From NCBI RefSeq assembly GCF_001427125.1, contig NZ_LMGK01000012.1:489430-553429 (forward strand): 64,000 nt of DNA. The letters run 5' to 3'. The position numbers and the translations under genes were made by a program. This document shows positions 45,612 through 55,247 of the stretch, piece by piece. The notes below the pieces were generated by a model. It searched no databases. It saw only the letters and a program-made list of their open reading frames with translations, and was not told the DNA's origin. Each line of letters begins with the position of its first letter. Position 1 is the first letter of the stretch. This stretch comes from Pseudomonas sp. Root562 (GTDB lineage: Bacteria > Pseudomonadota > Gammaproteobacteria > Pseudomonadales > Pseudomonadaceae).

Positions 45612-47642
45612 ATGGACCGTTCACCGTGGCATGCTGGCGAAAGAGAGTTACAGGCGCATATCGGAGTTGGCGAGCGCATGGAGGCAGTAGGTCGCAGGGT
45701 TATTCGTGATTACATGCCGGACCAGCACCGCACGTTCTACGAGCAATTGCCATTCATGCTGTATGGCGCGGTGGATGCCAACGGCAACCCGTGGGCCAGT
45801 GTGCTTGAAGGTGAAGCTGGTTTTGCTCATTCCCCTGAACCGCAACTGTTGCAGTTCAGCAGCGTGCCAGCAGCGGATGACCCGGCGCAATTGAGCGATG
45901 GCGCGGCAATCGGCCTGCTGGGTATTGAATTGCATACCCGGCGGCGCAACCGCATCAACGGTCATATCGGCGCAATGACGGCGAACGGTTTTGCGGTGAA
46001 GGTTGACCAGTCGTATGGCAATTGCCCGCAGTACATACAGTTACGGCAGTTTCGCTCGGTGCCGCTGGCGGATGCATCAACGCGTCCCGCGCAGTACCTC
46101 AATGAACTGGACGAAGCAGCCAGAGCTGTGATCGCCGAGGCTGATACATTCTTTGTCGCCAGCTATGTGGACGTCGATGGCGTTCGCTCGGTGGATGTTT
46201 CACACCGTGGCGGACAGGCAGGTTTCGTTCACATCGAAGGGAATTGCCTGACCATTCCAGACTTTGCGGGCAACCTTTTTTTCAACACTTTGGGCAACTT
46301 GCGGGTCAATCCAAAGGCCGGTTTGTTATTCATTGATTTCAATTCGGGTGATCTGCTGCAACTCAGCGGGCGCACCGAAATTATCCTGGAAGGACCACAG
46401 GTAGAGGCCTTTCAAGGTGCCGAACGTTTGTGGACGTTCCACGTGGAACATGTTGTTCGCAGACCTAGTGCTCTTGCATTGCGATGGCGTTTCGACGGCG
46501 TTTCACCCACCAGTCTGCTAACAGGTACTTGGGAGCAAGCCAAAGCTCGCCTGCAAGCCAAGGCTTTAGGTGATCAATGGCGGCCATTGCGTGTCGTACG
46601 AATCGAAGCGGAAAGCCAGAACATTCGCTCGATTTACATGGAGCCAGCTGACGGAGCAGGGCTGCCGTTGTTTCAGGCCGGTCAGCATTTACCGTTGCGG
46701 TTCAACATTGATGGTGACGTGCATATCCGCACTTACAGTCTGTCGAGTGCCCCATCGGATGATTTTTTCCGTATCAGCGTGAAGCGTGATGGACGGGTGT
46801 CTTCACACCTGCATGAACACATTCGCGTCGGTGATCTGCTTGAAGCCCGAGCACCCCAAGGCCATTTCACTGTGGCCGCCAATGAGCGTCGGCCACTGGT
46901 ACTGTTGGCTGCCGGAGTGGGCATTACGCCGCTGCTGTCGATGTTGCGTGAAGTGGTCTACCAAGGCTTGCGCACCCGTGGGATTCGTCCGACCTTGTTT
47001 TTGCAGAGTTCGCGTACCTTGGCGGATCAACCATTTCGTGCGGAAGTGGATCGCTTGCTCGAGCACGCCGGTGATGCGGTCAAGGTGATACGTTTGCTCA
47101 GTCAACCGGAGCCGAACGCTCTGGAAGGTGAAGACTTCGATTCGATCGGGCGTATCGATGTCGCACGGCTCACGGAATTGCTTGAAGTTGAAGACTACGA
47201 TCAGCTGGATTTCGTCTTGTGTGGTCCCGGCAGTTTTACCCAGGCGATGTATGACGGCCTGCGTGAGCTGGACGTCCGCGATGTGCGGATTCACGCCGAA
47301 ACCTTTGGCCCTTCGACGTTGCGCCGCCAGCCCGATCCGGATGCAATAGTGATCGAGCAACCACCGGCCGCCACCACGTCGGTGCCGGTGGTGTTCGAGC
47401 GTTCCGCCAAAGAGGCGCGTTGGCAACCCGAGGGCGGCAGCTTGCTGGAGCTGGCAGAAAGTCGTGGTTTGCAGCCCGAATTCAGTTGCCGTGGTGGCTC
47501 TTGCGGCACCTGTAAAACCCGTTTGATCAGCGGCCAGGTGCATTATCCACAACCACCAGCGGAGATACCGGAGGAGGGCGAGGTGTTGATTTGCTGTGCA
47601 ATTCCGGCTCAGGGCGCGCAGCCTTTGGTACTTGATTTGTAG
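45612..47642 (+). CDS. Multidomain flavin/ferredoxin oxidoreductase with PPOX-like domain
   Basis: A 676-residue fusion. Residues about 40-290 form a pyridoxamine-phosphate-oxidase-like FMN split barrel (ANGNPWASVLEG...GFVHIEGNCLTIPDFAGN). A ferredoxin-reductase part follows, with FAD motif RTYSLSSAP and NAD motif LLAAGVGITPLLSML. The C-terminal 2Fe-2S ferredoxin has CRGGSCGTC plus a later Cys (ICCAIPA). Start is ATG at 45612, after GGGGAG; GTG at 45609 is possible. It moves electrons from NAD(P)H to an unknown acceptor. The coding sequence also contains a parS-like palindrome. Confidence 0.88.
   Translation: MDRSPWHAGERELQAHIGVGERMEAVGRRVIRDYMPDQHRTFYEQLPFMLYGAVDANGNPWASVLEGEAGFAHSPEPQLLQFSSVPAADDPAQLSDGAAIGLLGIELHTRRRNRINGHIGAMTANGFAVKVDQSYGNCPQYIQLRQFRSVPLADASTRPAQYLNELDEAARAVIAEADTFFVASYVDVDGVRSVDVSHRGGQAGFVHIEGNCLTIPDFAGNLFFNTLGNLRVNPKAGLLFIDFNSGDLLQLSGRTEIILEGPQVEAFQGAERLWTFHVEHVVRRPSALALRWRFDGVSPTSLLTGTWEQAKARLQAKALGDQWRPLRVVRIEAESQNIRSIYMEPADGAGLPLFQAGQHLPLRFNIDGDVHIRTYSLSSAPSDDFFRISVKRDGRVSSHLHEHIRVGDLLEARAPQGHFTVAANERRPLVLLAAGVGITPLLSMLREVVYQGLRTRGIRPTLFLQSSRTLADQPFRAEVDRLLEHAGDAVKVIRLLSQPEPNALEGEDFDSIGRIDVARLTELLEVEDYDQLDFVLCGPGSFTQAMYDGLRELDVRDVRIHAETFGPSTLRRQPDPDAIVIEQPPAATTSVPVVFERSAKEARWQPEGGSLLELAESRGLQPEFSCRGGSCGTCKTRLISGQVHYPQPPAEIPEEGEVLICCAIPAQGAQPLVLDL
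46435..46450. promoter_or_regulatory. parS: parS-like centromere site inside a coding sequence
   Basis: CGTTCCACGTGGAACA, a 14-bp perfect palindrome GTTCCACGTGGAAC matching the known Pseudomonas ParB-binding site except at its first base. It encodes TFHVEH in the flavin/ferredoxin gene. The atp/glm genes mark an origin-proximal position, where parS sites cluster. Confidence 0.85.
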
Positions 47643-47692
47643 TTGCTGACAAAGGCTTCTACGAAGGAGCGGGTTCAACTCACAGGAGCTTT

Positions 47693-48889
47693 ATGGTTTT
47701 TTTCGTTCGGCTGGTGTCGCTGCTGACTGCACTGACACTGCTCAATGGCTGCGATCAGCGGGAGGCGCCCCCGCTCGATCAGCAGCTGTACATCTGGCAG
47801 CGACAATGGACCCCCTCCCATGAAGCAGCGCTGCGCGACAGTCGCGCAGATTTTTCCACCCTGCGTGTGCTGGCATTGCAGGCATTTCCCCAGGCCCGAT
47901 GGCATCGGGCGCTGATTGACCCTGAGCTGCTCAAGCACGATGGTCGGCCGCTGATCGCAGTGATTCGCCTCGATGGCCAGCTCAAGTCGCTGGATCAGAA
48001 CGAAGTCACGCTGCATATTCAGCAGGTGCTCAGCGACTGGCAGACACAAGGATTGACTGTCGCAGGTCTGGAGATCGATCACGACGCCGGCAATGCGCGG
48101 CTTTCGGCCTATCGAGAGTTTCTCCTGCATTTGCGCACGGTGCTGCCGGTCTCAATGCCACTGAGCATCACCGCGTTGCCGGCGTGGCTCGGCAGTGCGC
48201 AGCTGCCCGCATTGTTAGCCGCGGTCGACAGCAGTGTGTTGCAGGTTCACGCGGTGAGCGATCCTCGCCGTGGTTTGTTCGACCCCGACCAAGCCCGGCA
48301 ATGGACGAACGCCTGGAGCCGAATAACCGAAAAACCTTTCTTTCTGGCGCTGCCGGCATACGGTGTGGCGTTGTTGCCGAATGACGGCGGTGCGCCGGTC
48401 GTGGAAAGCGAAACTCGAATCGAACGTGACGGCAAGCGTCAGGAGTTGCTGGCCGATCCCCAACAATTGAGTCAACTCGCTGCACAATTGCGAAACGACC
48501 CTCCGAATCATCTGGCCGGATTGATCTGGTTTCGCCTGCCACTGGCCAACGACCGGCGGGCGTGGAGCCTGACTACTTTGCGCGCCGTGTCGCGGGGAGA
48601 TGCGCTCCATAGTCGGCTTACGCTGAGTTTCACGGAGCACCAGGGCCTGTATGACGTGAGCCTGATCAATCAGGGCAACCTCGACAGCGCCTGGCCCGAA
48701 CGCGTCACTGTCGCAGTGCAAGGCTGTGATGGCGCCGATGCACTCGCCGGTTATGCGTTGCAACAAGGCCCGGATCTGCTTACCTTCACCCGCTTGCGTG
48801 AGGGGCGGATTGCAGCCGGCGGACAACGCGCCGTTGGTTGGGCTCGCTGCAGCAAAATTGATCAAGGAGCTTCGAATGTTCACCCGTAA
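47693..48889 (+). CDS. DUF3142-family lipoprotein
   Basis: A 398-residue predicted lipoprotein with lipobox LLNGC (Cys about 20). The mature part has a TIM-barrel-like DUF3142 pattern: LYIWQRQWTPSHEAAL, AGLEIDHDAGNARL near residue 125, and FFLALPAYGVALL. The conserved EIDHD acids resemble glycosidase active sites, but no activity is known. Its end overlaps the next gene by 14 bp, so the two are cotranscribed and probably act together at the cell envelope. Confidence 0.82.
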   Translation: MVFFVRLVSLLTALTLLNGCDQREAPPLDQQLYIWQRQWTPSHEAALRDSRADFSTLRVLALQAFPQARWHRALIDPELLKHDGRPLIAVIRLDGQLKSLDQNEVTLHIQQVLSDWQTQGLTVAGLEIDHDAGNARLSAYREFLLHLRTVLPVSMPLSITALPAWLGSAQLPALLAAVDSSVLQVHAVSDPRRGLFDPDQARQWTNAWSRITEKPFFLALPAYGVALLPNDGGAPVVESETRIERDGKRQELLADPQQLSQLAAQLRNDPPNHLAGLIWFRLPLANDRRAWSLTTLRAVSRGDALHSRLTLSFTEHQGLYDVSLINQGNLDSAWPERVTVAVQGCDGADALAGYALQQGPDLLTFTRLREGRIAAGGQRAVGWARCSKIDQGASNVHP

Positions 48890-50993
48890 CTGGCCGCGTC
48901 ATCTGCTCTGCCTGAGCCTCAGCCTGCCACTGGGTTCGGCGTTGGCATGCGGGCCGGATTTCCCGATGCGCCTGCTGGATAACCGTGGTCAATCGTTGGC
49001 GGAGCTGCCGGAGGGCAACTTCAACTTCGAGATCAGCCGACTCGGGCACCGGATTGCCGGGTTGAATAACGTCAGCGCAACCGCATACAGCATGGATGGG
49101 CCAGACTACTCAGAGCAACGCAATCAGGCTGAGCAGGCGGGTTTGACGCCGGCGCAGCAGGCATTGGTCAAGCAGCTGCGTAGCCTGACCAATGCCTCGC
49201 AGGTTGAAGTACAGGGCGCGAACTTGCCCGACGAAATCCGTTTTTATCTGGCCGGTGCGGTGGCGTTCAACGTGGGTGACCATGGGCTGGCAGCCGAATA
49301 CTTCGAAAAAGTGCTGGCGCTGCCCGCGGATCAACGCGCGTTGCGCAGTACCTGGGCAGCGTACTCGCTGGGCCGGGCGCGATTCGCCATGAGTGCCGAG
49401 GCCGGTGCGGCTCCTGATCTGCTGGCGCAAGCTCGCAAGGCTTTTGAGCAAACACGGCAACTGAGTATCGACGGCTTCAGTGATCCGCTGGAACTGGGTG
49501 TGGCCAGTCTCGGCGAAGAGGCCCGCGTAGCCCGCACCGCCGGCGACTGGAACACGGCCATCGAACTCTATGCCACGCAGAACCTGCACGGTTCGGCGGT
49601 GGGCTATACCTCACTCAAGCTGTTGGTGGCTGACTTGGCGGCCATGCCCGAAGAGCAGTTGGCCGAACGGCTCAAGGGCAAACCGGTACAGCAACTGGTA
49701 ACGGCATCGTTGATCAGTCGACTGGGCTGGTCGTTCGGTGAACAACCGGCAAACGAATTGAAGCTGATTAAATTGCTGCAAAACAGCACGCTGGGCAGCC
49801 TCAATAATGCGGATCGGCTGGCGGCGGTGAATTATCAACAGGGCGATTTCGCCAGCGCCAAGGCGTTCGTTGAACACGCAGGTGACGGTGGGCTGGCGTG
49901 GTGGTTACGCGCCAAGCTGGCGCTGCGTGATGGCGATAAAACTGCTGCGGCCGCGGCGTATGCCAAGGCGGCGCAGGCCTTTCCTCAGAATGAATCCTGG
50001 GGCGATCGGCGAACGCCGGACTTCGATTATGAAACGCTGCAACCCAAATGTCGGGTTGATGGCGAAAGTGCGATTCTGGCCCTGCAACGCGGGGATTACC
50101 TGCAAGCGTTCGACCAGCTTTATCGCAGCCAAAGTATCTACTGGTTTGACGCGGCGACGGTGGCCGAACGTGTGCTGACGCTCGACGAACTCAAGCATTA
50201 CGTCGACACCCAGGTTCCAGCGCCACCCCCGCTCAGCCAGCATGACCGCGACAACTATGTGCCCTTGCCAGTGGCAGCGAGCCTGCGCAATTTGCTGGGC
50301 CGTCGGTTGTTACGCGAAGGGCATTATGAAGATGCGCCCGCCTATTTCGATAACGACGGGTTGCGCCACAAGGCCAGGCTGTATGGCGAGCAACGCCTGG
50401 CGGCCGATGCCGCTTGGTGGCCGACCCGCCGCGCCGCCGCTCTGTTCAACGCTGCGTGGACTGCACGTGAGTGGGGGATGGATATTCTCGGTTACGAGAT
50501 GGCCCCGGATTTCGCCACCTTCGCCGGCAACTACAGCCTTGAAAGCACTGAGTTGAAAGTCGGGCCGCTGGTGGCCGAAGACGAAGTGAAGCGTCAGCAG
50601 GCCAGCGCTGCCCAGCCTGATCAGCGTTATCACTACCGCTTTGTCGCCACACAATTGGCCAATCGCGCTGCGGATAATCTGCCGCATACCAGTCAGGCAT
50701 TTGCTGCTGTGCTCTGTGAAGCGGCCGGTTGGAACAGCAGCCTTGCAGATCAAAGTGCGCTCTACCAACGCTATGTCAAAGACGGGCCTTTTGTGGAATG
50801 GGCGGCGGACTTTGGCAACCAATGCCCGTATCCCGATTTCGAGAACGCCGATAAACGCTATGTCACCCAGGTTACCGATGCCGCTCGCTCTGCATTGCGT
50901 CCATACAAGACGCCTTTGCAGGTGGGCAGCGTTGTTGCGGTCACGGCAGCGGCACTGTTGCTGATCAATCGCCGCCGCCTTAAAGCGCAGTAA
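48876..50993 (+). CDS. Large exported repeat-helical protein of unknown function
   Basis: A 705-residue protein with a signal peptide (cleavage near ALACGPDF, possibly a lipoprotein Cys). It is rich in helical, TPR-like pairs (AVAFNVGDHGLAAEYFEKVLALPADQRA, then AYSLGRARFAM). A C-terminal hydrophobic stretch (VGSVVAVTAAALLLINRRRLKAQ) looks like a membrane anchor with a basic stop signal. Start at 48876 overlaps the DUF3142 gene. The pairing suggests an envelope complex. The family was not recognised. Confidence 0.8.
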   Translation: MFTRNWPRHLLCLSLSLPLGSALACGPDFPMRLLDNRGQSLAELPEGNFNFEISRLGHRIAGLNNVSATAYSMDGPDYSEQRNQAEQAGLTPAQQALVKQLRSLTNASQVEVQGANLPDEIRFYLAGAVAFNVGDHGLAAEYFEKVLALPADQRALRSTWAAYSLGRARFAMSAEAGAAPDLLAQARKAFEQTRQLSIDGFSDPLELGVASLGEEARVARTAGDWNTAIELYATQNLHGSAVGYTSLKLLVADLAAMPEEQLAERLKGKPVQQLVTASLISRLGWSFGEQPANELKLIKLLQNSTLGSLNNADRLAAVNYQQGDFASAKAFVEHAGDGGLAWWLRAKLALRDGDKTAAAAAYAKAAQAFPQNESWGDRRTPDFDYETLQPKCRVDGESAILALQRGDYLQAFDQLYRSQSIYWFDAATVAERVLTLDELKHYVDTQVPAPPPLSQHDRDNYVPLPVAASLRNLLGRRLLREGHYEDAPAYFDNDGLRHKARLYGEQRLAADAAWWPTRRAAALFNAAWTAREWGMDILGYEMAPDFATFAGNYSLESTELKVGPLVAEDEVKRQQASAAQPDQRYHYRFVATQLANRAADNLPHTSQAFAAVLCEAAGWNSSLADQSALYQRYVKDGPFVEWAADFGNQCPYPDFENADKRYVTQVTDAARSALRPYKTPLQVGSVVAVTAAALLLINRRRLKAQ

Positions 50994-50996
50994 GGT

Positions 50997-51623
50997 TCAA
51001 GCCTGTTGCACAAAGGTCAGCCGTACGGCGAAACCGATCAACAGGCTACCGAATAACCATTGCTGCAAGCGCTGGGCCGAAGGGCTGCGTTGCAACCAGC
51101 GGCCGAGCGCTGTACCGATCAGGGCATAGGTGCTGTCGAAGAGCAAACCGACGCCGACCAGCACACCACCCAACACTGCAAATTGCGCGAGCACCGGCCC
51201 GGCCTGTGGGTTGATGAATTGCGGCAGTAACACGGAACAAAACAGCAGCGCCTTGGGGTTGAGCAGGTTGGTCAACAGACCGCGACGGATCGCTTCGCGC
51301 CAGCGGGCTTTCTGTATCGGTTGATGGCTGTGCAAGGCCGGCAGCATCGTCGTTCGCAGGCATTGAATGCCGATCCACAGCAGATACGCGGCACCCGCCA
51401 GTCGCACCACGTCGAATGTCCAGGGCGCCGCTTTGAACAATGCCGCCAGCCCCAGCGCCGCCAGTACAACGTGACAGCCGCGGGCTACTGCGAGTCCCAC
51501 CGCTGTGGCGAGTGCCGCTCCTTTTCCCTGACGAGCACCGGTCTGCAGCAGCAGGATCATGTCAGGACCAGGCAACAGGTACACCACGGCCAGTGCCATG
51601 AAAAACAGCCAGAGTCCTGCCAT
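50997..51623 (-). CDS. LysE/RhtB-family exporter
   Basis: A 208-residue amino-acid exporter family protein with about six helices. The motif YLLPGPDMILLLQTG is complete, and LTNLLNPKALLFCSVLLPQF is the second signature. The start is chosen at MAGLWLFF; a start four codons earlier is possible. It is divergent from an Lrp/AsnC regulator, the usual partner that induces such exporters when an amino acid builds up. Confidence 0.9.
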   Translation of the reverse strand: MAGLWLFFMALAVVYLLPGPDMILLLQTGARQGKGAALATAVGLAVARGCHVVLAALGLAALFKAAPWTFDVVRLAGAAYLLWIGIQCLRTTMLPALHSHQPIQKARWREAIRRGLLTNLLNPKALLFCSVLLPQFINPQAGPVLAQFAVLGGVLVGVGLLFDSTYALIGTALGRWLQRSPSAQRLQQWLFGSLLIGFAVRLTFVQQA

Positions 51624-51767
51624 GTTGCACCCCATTTGTTGTCGATTTGGTAGGGCCAGTGTAGGGCGCAAGGGCAGGGCAGGTGCTTGCGTAGTTTGCT
51701 TCAAGATTGGGCTTTGTTGGCATAATCTGCCATGAACAGAACACATGACCATCGGAATCTGCCAAAC

Positions 51768-52241
51768 ATGAAACTGGATGCCTACGATCGCAAGATTCTC
51801 GCTGCACTGCAGCGCGATGGTCGCTTGACCAACGTGCAATTGGCCGAAGAGATCGGCCTGTCGGCGTCACCCTGTTTGCGACGGGTACGCATGCTCGAAG
51901 AAGCCGGGGTGATTCGCGGTTATCAGGCCAACCTCGATCGCGATGAAGCCGGTCTTGGGTTGACGGTGTTTGTTGGCGTGAAGGTCGAGCGTCACAACGA
52001 CGAACAGGCCGAGTCGTTTCGCCTGGCGGTCACGGCTTTGCCTGAGGTGATCTCGGCGTTTCTGGTGTCCGGGGAATCGGATTTTCTGTTGCAAGTGGTG
52101 GTGCCGGATCTGCGCGCGTACGACCGCTTTCTCACCGGATGCCTGTTGAAGTTGCCGGGTGTGAGCGATATCCGCAGTAACTTTGCGATCCATACGGTGA
52201 AAGCACCGGGCCCGCTTCCGTTGACGCATTTGCCTGGCTGA
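51768..52241 (+). CDS. Lrp/AsnC-family regulator
   Basis: A 157-residue regulator. The N-terminal HTH (KLDAYDRKILAALQRDGRLTNVQLAEEIGLSASPCLRRVRMLE in blocks) is followed by a RAM effector-binding domain (VEVS-like core, FLVSGESDFLLQVVVPD). It likely senses an amino acid and controls the divergent lysE-type exporter across about 145 bp. A terminator follows the stop. Confidence 0.9.
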   Translation: MKLDAYDRKILAALQRDGRLTNVQLAEEIGLSASPCLRRVRMLEEAGVIRGYQANLDRDEAGLGLTVFVGVKVERHNDEQAESFRLAVTALPEVISAFLVSGESDFLLQVVVPDLRAYDRFLTGCLLKLPGVSDIRSNFAIHTVKAPGPLPLTHLPG

Positions 52242-52249
52242 AGTGAATA

Positions 52250-52280
52250 GCTCGCCGCCTGCCGCAGGCTGCGAGCTTTT
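52250..52280. terminator. Bidirectional terminator between lrp-type gene and lpd
   Basis: AGCTCGC-(CGCCTGCCGCAGGCT)-GCGAGCT followed by TTT. The inner CCTGC/GCAGG pair extends the stem. It lies between convergent genes. Confidence 0.8.
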
Positions 52281-52287
52281 GATGTTG

Positions 52288-53688
52288 TTACATCTGGGTT
52301 GCCATTCCCTCCACATTCATCGCGGCCTGTCGCAAGGCTTCAGAACGGGTCGGATGCGGATGGCAGGTCAGGGCTATGTCTTCGGCTGACGCGCTGAACT
52401 CCATGGCCACGCAATATTCGCCAATCATTTCACTGACGCTCGGGCCTACCAGATGCACGCCGAGGATCTCGTCGGTGCGCTCATCGGCCAGCACTTTGGC
52501 AAAGCCCTCGGTCTCGTGATTGATTTTCGCCCGGCTGTTGGCGGTGAAGGGAAACTTGCCAACCTTATAGGCACGACCCTCGGCCTTCAGTTGTTCCTCG
52601 GTTTTGCCAACGCTGGCCAGTTCCGGTTTGGTGTAGATCACGTTGGGGATCAGCTCGTAATTAACCTCACCGGCCTTGCCAACGATCTGCTCGACACACG
52701 CCATGGCTTCGTCTTCAGCCTTGTGCGCGAGCATCGGACCTGATGTCACGTCACCAATGACCCAAATGCCAGCGACTTCGGTGCGGTGACCCTTGTTGGC
52801 GAGCATGCCGCGCTTGTCCGTGGCCAAGCCAACGTTCTCCAGGCCCAGGCCCTGTGTATAAGGTCGGCGTCCTATGGCTACCAACACATAATCAGCGTCG
52901 AGCACTTCGGTGGTACCACCAGCGGCCGGTTCGACGTTGAGCTGCACACCTGTGTCAGATGTGGTTGCGCTCGTCACTTTCGAACTCAACTTGAAGCTGA
53001 TCCCCTGTTTGCTCAAGGAGCGTTGCAGGGTTTTACCTGCTTCACCATCCACGCCAGGGCAGATTCGATCGAGGAACTCCACCACTGTCACCTTCGCGCC
53101 CAGACGCCGCCATACCGAGCCAAGCTCCAGGCCAATCACGCCGGCGCCGATGACCACCAGGTGTTTCGGTACTTCCGTCAGCGACAGGGCACCCGTGGAG
53201 TCGAGGATGCGTTTGTTATCGATCTCGACACCGGGCAGGGGAGTCGGCTCGGAGCCCGTGGCGATGATGATGTCCCTGGCGCTCAGTTCGGTCGTGCCGC
53301 CAGCAGCATCCGTGACGCTGACTTTGCCCGGCCCGTCGATTCGGCCCCAACCTTTGATCCAGTCGACCTTGTTTTTGCGAAAGAGAAATTCGATGCCCTT
53401 GGTCAGCCCAGTCACGCTTTCATCTTTCTGCTTCATCATCTGCGCGAGATTGAGGCTCGGTTTGACCTCGATGCCGAGGTTGGCGAATTCTGCGCCCATG
53501 GCTGCGTCGTAGAGTTCGGAGGCATGCAGTAATGCCTTGGACGGCATGCAGCCAACATTCAGGCAGGTGCCACCAAGGGTGGCGCGCCCTTCCACGCAAG
53601 CCGCTTTCAAACCGAGTTGACCCGCGCGAATCGCTGCGTTGTAACCGCCGGGGCCACCGCCGAGTATCACGACGTCGTAAGTGCTCAT
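52288..53688 (-). CDS. lpdA: Dihydrolipoyl dehydrogenase
   Basis: A 466-residue FAD/NAD oxidoreductase that reoxidises dihydrolipoamide of 2-oxoacid dehydrogenase or glycine-cleavage complexes. FAD motif VVILGGGPGGYNAA, redox pair GGTCLNVGCMPSK (Cys about 45 and 50), NAD motif VIGAGVIGLELGSVW and catalytic TCHPHPTRSEA are all present. It is alone, not beside E1/E2 genes, so it is an Lpd3-type paralogue. A palindrome ATTACG-AG-CGTAAT lies 56 bp upstream of its start. Confidence 0.93.
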   Translation of the reverse strand: MSTYDVVILGGGPGGYNAAIRAGQLGLKAACVEGRATLGGTCLNVGCMPSKALLHASELYDAAMGAEFANLGIEVKPSLNLAQMMKQKDESVTGLTKGIEFLFRKNKVDWIKGWGRIDGPGKVSVTDAAGGTTELSARDIIIATGSEPTPLPGVEIDNKRILDSTGALSLTEVPKHLVVIGAGVIGLELGSVWRRLGAKVTVVEFLDRICPGVDGEAGKTLQRSLSKQGISFKLSSKVTSATTSDTGVQLNVEPAAGGTTEVLDADYVLVAIGRRPYTQGLGLENVGLATDKRGMLANKGHRTEVAGIWVIGDVTSGPMLAHKAEDEAMACVEQIVGKAGEVNYELIPNVIYTKPELASVGKTEEQLKAEGRAYKVGKFPFTANSRAKINHETEGFAKVLADERTDEILGVHLVGPSVSEMIGEYCVAMEFSASAEDIALTCHPHPTRSEALRQAAMNVEGMATQM

Positions 53689-53743
53689 GGATCTTCTCCT
53701 GGATTGAAAGGGATCGGAGGGGTAACCGTAGCCTTTGAGTAAA

Positions 53744-53757
53744 ATTACGAGCGTAAT
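53744..53757. promoter_or_regulatory. Possible operator upstream of lpd
   Basis: Perfect inverted repeat ATTACG-AG-CGTAAT, 56-69 bp before the dihydrolipoyl dehydrogenase start. The position suits a regulator site, but the cognate factor is unknown and a chance palindrome cannot be excluded. Confidence 0.4.
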
Positions 53758-53814
53758 ATGTGCGTCCGAGGCATTCCGGTCAAGGCTTCGCCTTCGCTGC
53801 GCAGAATTCAGTGT

Positions 53815-53830
53815 GGTTCCACGTGGAACA
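53815..53830. promoter_or_regulatory. parS: Intergenic parS-like centromere site
   Basis: GGTTCCACGTGGAACA: the same 14-bp palindrome GTTCCACGTGGAAC as the site 7.4 kb away, one base from the Pseudomonas parS consensus. It lies in the 371-bp gap between lpd and cfa, which otherwise contains only the promoter regions of those genes and no supported small gene. Confidence 0.88.
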
Positions 53831-54059
53831 AATGCTGGGCTGAGAACATTTTCATCCAGTAGCGCAGTACGGGTAACAATTGTTAGAACTGTCCTTCGTG
53901 GCCGTAGTCATTTAAGTGAGGGCACGGCATTTTGTGCATTCGCTCCCTATGAGTCATTACGGCGCGAATCATGGAAAACGGCGATTAATTGAATAGCCTG
54001 CTATTTTTCCAAGATGGTCTACCCTCTGATCAGACGTCTGAAACAAGGGGGGAATCTCC

Positions 54060-55247
54060 ATGCTCGCGCAACTTCCACCGGCCTTACAGAATCTGCAGTT
54101 ACCGCTACGCCTGCGACTCTGGGATGGCCATGAGTTCAATCTGGGGCCGATGCCCAGCGTCACGATTGTGGTCAAGGACCCACAAATGGTTACCCAGTTC
54201 ACCCATCCCAGCCTGGATGCGCTTGGCGCGGCATTTGTCGAAGGCAAACTGGAGCTGGAAGGCGCCATCAGCGACGTCATCCGCGTCTGCGATGAATGGA
54301 GTCAGGCGTTGCTGGATGAGGACGATGGCAGCCAGCCTGTGCGTACCGTCCACGACAAGGAAACTGACGCCAAGGCGATCTCCTACCATTACGACCTCTC
54401 CAATGCTTTTTATCAGCTGTGGCTCGACAGCGACATGGCGTATTCCTGCGCGTACTTCGAGACCGGCAGTGAATCGCTGGAGCAGGCTCAACAAGCAAAA
54501 TTCCGTCATCTATGCCGCAAGTTGCGACTGCAACCTGGCGAGTATCTTCTGGATGTCGGCTGCGGTTGGGGTGGTTTGGCACGTTATGCGGCCCGTGAAT
54601 TCGGCGCGAAGGTGTTCGGCATCACGCTCAGCAAGGAACAACTCGCGCTGGCCAGGGAGCGGGTCAAGGCTGAAGGCCTGGAGGATTTGGTCGAACTGCA
54701 ACTGCTCGACTACCGCGACCTGCCGCAGGACGGCCGATTCGATAAAGTCGTCAGCGTTGGCATGTTCGAACACGTGGGGCACGCGAATCTTCCCGAATAC
54801 TGCAAAACCCTGTTCGGCGCAGTGAAGGAGGGTGGCCTGGTGATGAACCACGGGATCACCGCCAAACACACCGACGGGCGCCCGGTAGGACGGGGGGCTG
54901 GCGAATTCATCGAAAAATACGTATTTCCCAACGGCGAGTTGCCGCACCTGGCAATGATCTCTGCCGAGATCAGTGAAGCGGGTCTGGAGATCGTCGATGT
55001 CGAGAGTCTGCGCCTGCATTACGCGCGCACGCTGGATCACTGGAGCGAACGCCTGGAAGACAACCTTGAAGCCGCCGCCAAACTGGTGCCTGAACAGGCG
55101 TTACGCATTTGGCGTCTATACCTGGCCGGGTGCGCCTATGCCTTCGCTCGCGGCTGGATCAATCTGCACCAGATTCTTGCGGTGAAGGCGCATGCCGATG
55201 GCAGTCATGAACTGCCATGGACGCGGGACGATATCTACAATCCTTAA
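54060..55247 (+). CDS. cfa: Cyclopropane-fatty-acyl-phospholipid synthase
   Basis: A 395-residue SAM-dependent methyltransferase that converts unsaturated phospholipid chains to cyclopropane chains at the inner membrane, often in stationary phase or acid stress. The N-terminal lipid-binding part is followed by SAM motif [16 protein letters not shown] (about residue 165), [10 protein letters not shown] and [11 protein letters not shown]. The C-terminal segment [14 protein letters not shown] is typical. It overlaps the convergent cardiolipin synthase gene by 4 bp, pairing two membrane-lipid enzymes. Confidence 0.94.
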   Translation: MLAQLPPALQNLQLPLRLRLWDGHEFNLGPMPSVTIVVKDPQMVTQFTHPSLDALGAAFVEGKLELEGAISDVIRVCDEWSQALLDEDDGSQPVRTVHDKETDAKAISYHYDLSNAFYQLWLDSDMAYSCAYFETGSESLEQAQQAKFRHLCRKLRLQPGEYLLDVGCGWGGLARYAAREFGAKVFGITLSKEQLALARERVKAEGLEDLVELQLLDYRDLPQDGRFDKVVSVGMFEHVGHANLPEYCKTLFGAVKEGGLVMNHGITAKHTDGRPVGRGAGEFIEKYVFPNGELPHLAMISAEISEAGLEIVDVESLRLHYARTLDHWSERLEDNLEAAAKLVPEQALRIWRLYLAGCAYAFARGWINLHQILAVKAHADGSHELPWTRDDIYNP

